In this document: in pieces, positions 31,743 to 35,414 of the stretch
Position numbering within the stretch: the stretch's first letter is position 1
How the letters are laid out: every line of letters begins with the position of its first letter
DNA from: Pseudomonadota bacterium
GTDB taxonomy: Bacteria; Pseudomonadota; Gammaproteobacteria; Acidiferrobacterales; Acidiferrobacteraceae
Direction: 5' to 3'
Length of the DNA: 35,414 bases
Assembly (NCBI GenBank): GCA_021795715.1
Contig: JAJYPD010000017.1
Span: forward strand, 1 to 35,414
Notes under the pieces: generated by a model
Told to the model about the DNA's origin: nothing
The model's database searches: none
Seen by the model: the letters and a program-made list of their open reading frames with translations, nothing else
Program-made: the position numbers and the translations under genes

Positions 31743-34700
31743 TGAAGACGCGGACGATATCATCGGTCTGGAATCTCCTGGGGGTGCTCGCCGCCCTTGC
31801 CGGGTCCGCGATCCCCGCCGTGGCCGTGGCGGCACTGGGCGAGCAGCCGCAGGTGCTCGTGATCCTGGATACGTCGCAGGGCATGGCGGGCGATCTGTCC
31901 GGCGCAATCATGTCGGGTTCGGGTACCGTGGCCGCCGATGCGTCCTCCTCGTCGCCGATCTGTTATCCGCTGAACGGTTACATTCCGCTGTCGACGGCCG
32001 CGCCCAGCGTCGGCGGGACGTGTCCGGCCGGGGAGGCCGCCTACACCGTCACCGGCGCCAACGGGGTGCTGACCGACAATTCGGAGTCGATGATCAATGT
32101 CGCCGAGCAAAGTCTGTTGGCGGCCTTCGCAAATCCCCAGTACGCGAACGTGTTCCAGGCCGGGCTCATGGATTACGCGACCGCAAAGACGCCGTCACCC
32201 TATCAGACATGGGTCTACTACATGAGCGCCGATACCGCGACGGCCAGCGCCAAGAGCTACACGGAGTGCGCCGCCGGTATCTTTGGTTACGGCGCGAGCA
32301 CCACCGTGTCGAGCTGTCCGGCCGAAGATGCCCTTGCGGTGGCCAACCCCTGCTACAACACCACGGGGGGCGGCTGCAGCGCCATCGATACGCTGCTTGG
32401 CGCGGGTCTCGACACGAATGCGGGGTTGTACATCAACGACACGTCGGACGATCCGCAGATAAATGACGTGCTCTACATGTCAACCAATTCGGGTTACCCG
32501 AGCAACTTCGTGACGTATGTGGGCGCCTCGCCTGCGAACCCCTATACGGCTTACAGCCTCACCCAGTACGAAGACCAGATTCTGACGGGGAAGTACCTGC
32601 TGGAAGCGTATGCGAAAGGAACCGCGGGGGGCAAATTCGCGACATCACCGACGGACGCAGGCTACATCCCTTATAGCGGCATGGTGTGGTATTCGCAACG
32701 TGGCTACGCGTTCGACGGGGCGCCGGTGACCAACGGGACGAGCGGGGGACAGGGCAATCTGGTCGTGCCCGTGGCCGCGCTGTCGACCTCGTTGAGTGCG
32801 TTGCAGGCCGCGATGGCACCCGAGCAGTTTGCCTCGGGGGGCAGCGAGATCGTGGCAGGCTCCGAGTTCGCGCCGATGGCGGGGACGCTTACGGCCGCTC
32901 TGGATTATCTTACCGGCAGCAATGGTCCCCAGCCCGCCTGTGCGCCGAAGTTCGTGATCCTCATCACCGATGGCCAGCCGACCATGGGGCAAAACGGGCA
33001 CGTCTATCCGCCCTTGGGCAGCGCCTCGGCCACAGGCTACGGCGAGACCTGGTCGTCGACGGCGGCGGTGGGCAGCACGGACAACGACAACGCTGTGACC
33101 GAGGCGGTCAATGCCGTGACGGCTCTGGACCAGAATGGCGGTGCGGGCGGGCCGATCAAGACGTACGTCCTGGGTGTCGGGCCGGGCGTGGATTGTACGC
33201 CGACCGATACCAACTGTACGGCCGAGCAGAAAGCCGGCTATGAAGTGCTGCAGGCCCTGGCCAAGGCGGGGGCCACGAAAGAGGTCTACAGCGCGAACAG
33301 CCAGGCAAGCTTCCAGCAGGCCTTCGATGCCATTTTGAACAATATCGAAGGCCAGGTGCTGACCTCCAATGGCGGCTCGAGCAGCCAGCTCACCTCGGGC
33401 TCGTACGAGTATGTGCTGCAGGCCACGACGCGCCTGGGCGAAGGCAACCTCGTTGCCTATCCGGTTCTTGCCAATGGGGCGGTCTCGCCGACGCCTGCGT
33501 GGAATGTGAACGCCCTGATGGCGCAGAGCGGGAGCCGGTCCGCGGCACTTTATTCCAACGGTCCCCCGGTCACGAGCGGCGGCACGACCGTTCCCGGTCC
33601 CCTGACACTCTTTAGCAGCCTCGATACGGCGGCGTTTGCCCTGCCGGCCTCGACGACGCTCACGCCGGCGATCGTCGAGGATTACACCATCGATCCTTCG
33701 TACGGGACGAACAGTCCCTACCTGGGCGGCCGCGGTCCGGGCTGGTATGTCGGCATCACCACCAGTACGCCGCCTGTCGTGCTCACGCCCCCCAACGATG
33801 CCAATCTTCTGGCCAACAGCAGCTATGCAAGCTACACGCAGGCGGCGAGCGGCCGCCCTCCCATGGTGCTTTTTGCCGACAACGACGGCTTTCTCTATGC
33901 CGCGGATGCGAGCAACGGCAATCTTCTCTGGGGGTGGATGCCGCGGCCCCTGGTCCAGTATCTGCAGAACTATCAGACATTCTGGCAGGGTTCCAACATG
34001 GTGGGCGGTTTCCGCGTGGTCGATGCCGCCAGCGGATCGGCCAGTGCACCGACCTGGTCGACCTATATCGTGGGTCTGGGCATGGGCGGGGGAATCACCT
34101 ATGCGCTGCAGCTGACCGACCCCAGTGCCAGTACCGCCGGCAACCCCGGCGCCCTGGACACGCTGAGCACGGAGACCTGGGAGCAGGATAACCTGAGCGC
34201 GACCGCCCCCAACAGCAAGGAACCCGTGATTGCGCGTCCCAGTCCCAGTTCGGGCACGGCCTACATGCTGACGGTGCTGAACACCACGGTAAACAGCGCC
34301 GTGCAAAGCAGCCTGCAGATCGTCGATGTGGCCACCGGGCAGGTGGAGATGGTGAGTCTGCCCTTCACCGCCAATACCGAGCCCTATGTCGATCAGGCCG
34401 GCAACGTCTTCATCGGCGACAACGGCGGCAACGTCTGGGAGGCGGCGCTCTGGACCAGCACGGGGGCGCTGCCCGCGGCGACGGCATTTTCCTGGACGCC
34501 GCTCAACAGTTCGGCGCTTGCGAGCTATGGCTCTGTTGCCACCACGTCCGATGGCACCGGTCCGCTTGTGTATATCGGCGGCGCCTATTACAACGGGATC
34601 GAATACCTGCGCGTGCAGTCGAACGATCGGCTCACGATCCTGGAAGAGGGCGCGAACGGATGGGAGCCCCTGTGGACGAGTTACGCAGGCGGCAGCGCCA

Positions 34701-35125
34701 CGCTAAGCGGCACGGCCAGTTCCGGCGTTACCCCGCTGCCGGCCGGCGCTGTGATCAGCGACGAGGCGCTGATCGCCAACGGCGCCGTCATTCTGCCGGT
34801 GACCGAGCCGGGATCCAATGCGGGGAGCACCTGCAGTTCCCCAAACGCGTATTACTACCTGTATGCGCTCGGCACCGGCCTTTTCCCGGCGAACGCATTC
34901 CGTCTGCAAAGTCCCACGGGCATTGCCCTCGTGACCTCAGCTGTCGATATCGGGTCGGGTATCGCCTATACGCCGAGCCTTGCTGTGATGAACGGCCAAG
35001 TGCGTCTACAGGGCGCGGCGCAGCAGAATACAGAGGGCCAGGCGGCCTTGAGCTTCGATGGCTACGCAGGCGGCGTGCCCGCGGGGGGCCCGTTGGGTTG
35101 GCGGCGGATCCTCTGGGTACCCTGA
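31742..35125 (+). CDS. pilY1: Type IV pilus tip-associated adhesin PilY1
   Basis: The 1127-residue exported protein has a signal peptide (about 1-31). Next is a von Willebrand A-like domain beginning VLVILDTSQGMAGD (D43, S45) and including FVILITDGQPTMG (about 401-413). The C-terminal half is a beta-propeller with the PilY1-type blade FADNDGFLYAADASNGNLLW followed by MPRPLVQYLQNYQ, and a later IGDNGGNVWEAALW blade. PilY1 sits at the pilus tip with the minor pilins and is needed for adhesion, retraction control and surface sensing. The first MIDAS element reads DTSQG rather than DxSxS. ATG 31742 follows AAGGAGG at 31731-31737; GTG 31739 is one codon earlier. It is the last gene of the operon. 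Confidence 0.93.
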   Translation: MKTRTISSVWNLLGVLAALAGSAIPAVAVAALGEQPQVLVILDTSQGMAGDLSGAIMSGSGTVAADASSSSPICYPLNGYIPLSTAAPSVGGTCPAGEAAYTVTGANGVLTDNSESMINVAEQSLLAAFANPQYANVFQAGLMDYATAKTPSPYQTWVYYMSADTATASAKSYTECAAGIFGYGASTTVSSCPAEDALAVANPCYNTTGGGCSAIDTLLGAGLDTNAGLYINDTSDDPQINDVLYMSTNSGYPSNFVTYVGASPANPYTAYSLTQYEDQILTGKYLLEAYAKGTAGGKFATSPTDAGYIPYSGMVWYSQRGYAFDGAPVTNGTSGGQGNLVVPVAALSTSLSALQAAMAPEQFASGGSEIVAGSEFAPMAGTLTAALDYLTGSNGPQPACAPKFVILITDGQPTMGQNGHVYPPLGSASATGYGETWSSTAAVGSTDNDNAVTEAVNAVTALDQNGGAGGPIKTYVLGVGPGVDCTPTDTNCTAEQKAGYEVLQALAKAGATKEVYSANSQASFQQAFDAILNNIEGQVLTSNGGSSSQLTSGSYEYVLQATTRLGEGNLVAYPVLANGAVSPTPAWNVNALMAQSGSRSAALYSNGPPVTSGGTTVPGPLTLFSSLDTAAFALPASTTLTPAIVEDYTIDPSYGTNSPYLGGRGPGWYVGITTSTPPVVLTPPNDANLLANSSYASYTQAASGRPPMVLFADNDGFLYAADASNGNLLWGWMPRPLVQYLQNYQTFWQGSNMVGGFRVVDAASGSASAPTWSTYIVGLGMGGGITYALQLTDPSASTAGNPGALDTLSTETWEQDNLSATAPNSKEPVIARPSPSSGTAYMLTVLNTTVNSAVQSSLQIVDVATGQVEMVSLPFTANTEPYVDQAGNVFIGDNGGNVWEAALWTSTGALPAATAFSWTPLNSSALASYGSVATTSDGTGPLVYIGGAYYNGIEYLRVQSNDRLTILEEGANGWEPLWTSYAGGSATLSGTASSGVTPLPAGAVISDEALIANGAVILPVTEPGSNAGSTCSSPNAYYYLYALGTGLFPANAFRLQSPTGIALVTSAVDIGSGIAYTPSLAVMNGQVRLQGAAQQNTEGQAALSFDGYAGGVPAGGPLGWRRILWVP

Positions 35126-35414
35126 GCGCGCAACGGGTGCCGTGGCATCACCTGGCGTTGGCGTGCCCGCCATTTCGATTGTGCGCCGGCCTTCGGTACG
35201 CGCGGCCGGGACAGCCGGGCCGCCCTCGCGCCCGCACAGGCCGTACAGGTGAGGACGCTTCGTTTGGCTGCGAGATGCGCTGCCATCCGGCGGTCGAGGC
35301 GTGCACGGTGCTCGCGCACAACCGACAGGTCCCCTCTGGGAGAGGTTCGCCCGCCATGACGGGACGGCGTGTCGATGTCCGAAGCGGCAGTCTGCCCACC
35401 CGCCCGGATTAAGT
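35126..35414. other. Downstream region of pilY1 to window end
   Basis: I see no supported gene in these 289 bases. A CCGGCC/GGCCGG inverted repeat lies near 35188-35213, without a T-run. Short frames on both strands lack start signals and recognisable sequence. Confidence 0.35.

Noticed and set aside
32645-34306. Minus-strand open frame of 553 codons inside pilY1
   Set aside because: Arg/His-rich shadow frame with no domain; pilY1 reads through with family motifs.

Overview
High-GC bacterial DNA (mostly G/C at third codon positions) with a proteobacterial gene repertoire. A complete type II secretion (T2SS) core operon, a type IV pilus (T4P) block with TfpZ, PilA, PilC, PilVWX and PilY1, an elongation penicillin-binding protein and a SoxA-like cytochrome c together suggest a gammaproteobacterium-like organism, possibly an acidophilic sulfur oxidiser. 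That lineage is inferred from gene style only; no rRNA or other phylogenetic marker lies in the window.

Layout. 1-424: 3' end of an unknown membrane-anchored protein. 560-11671: twelve tightly packed plus-strand genes, gspC-D-E-F-G-H-I-J-K-L-M-N. Most junctions overlap (ATGA/GTGA type), so they form one translationally coupled operon. It encodes the outer-membrane secretin (D), inner-membrane platform (C, F, L, M, N), ATPase (E), major pseudopilin (G) and minor pseudopilins (H-K). No gspO/pilD prepilin peptidase is present, so processing of all the prepilins here must be supplied from elsewhere.

11928-20620: metabolic and envelope genes. A 1168-residue flavo-iron-sulfur oxidoreductase joins a GltD/NfnL-like half to a PyrK/NfnS-like half. 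It is followed by a coiled-coil membrane protein built of 11-residue repeats, a polytopic membrane protein, a DsbG-like periplasmic protein that has lost its CXXC (minus strand), PBP2 (mrdA), and a monoheme SoxA-like cytochrome c (minus strand).

20847-35125: T4P region. The pilin accessory gene tfpZ converges on pilA (minus strand), which ends in a textbook terminator. A palindrome-rich regulatory interval separates pilA from the divergent pilC. Two consecutive minor-pilin operons follow. The first (24680-28484) has PilE-, FimU/GspH-, PilV- and PilW-like proteins and ends in a 554-residue PilX-like protein with a long repetitive, probably beta-solenoid, ectodomain and no PilY1. The second (28771-35125) is a canonical fimT/U-pilV-pilW-pilX-pilY1 set. 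No pilB, pilT, pilD or pilMNOPQ is present.

The most notable points are the single-chain Nfn-like oxidoreductase, the twin minor-pilin operons with two different large terminal proteins, the cysteine-less DsbG homologue, a GspG without the usual calcium-ligand aspartates, and the near-identical 33-bp coding repeats.
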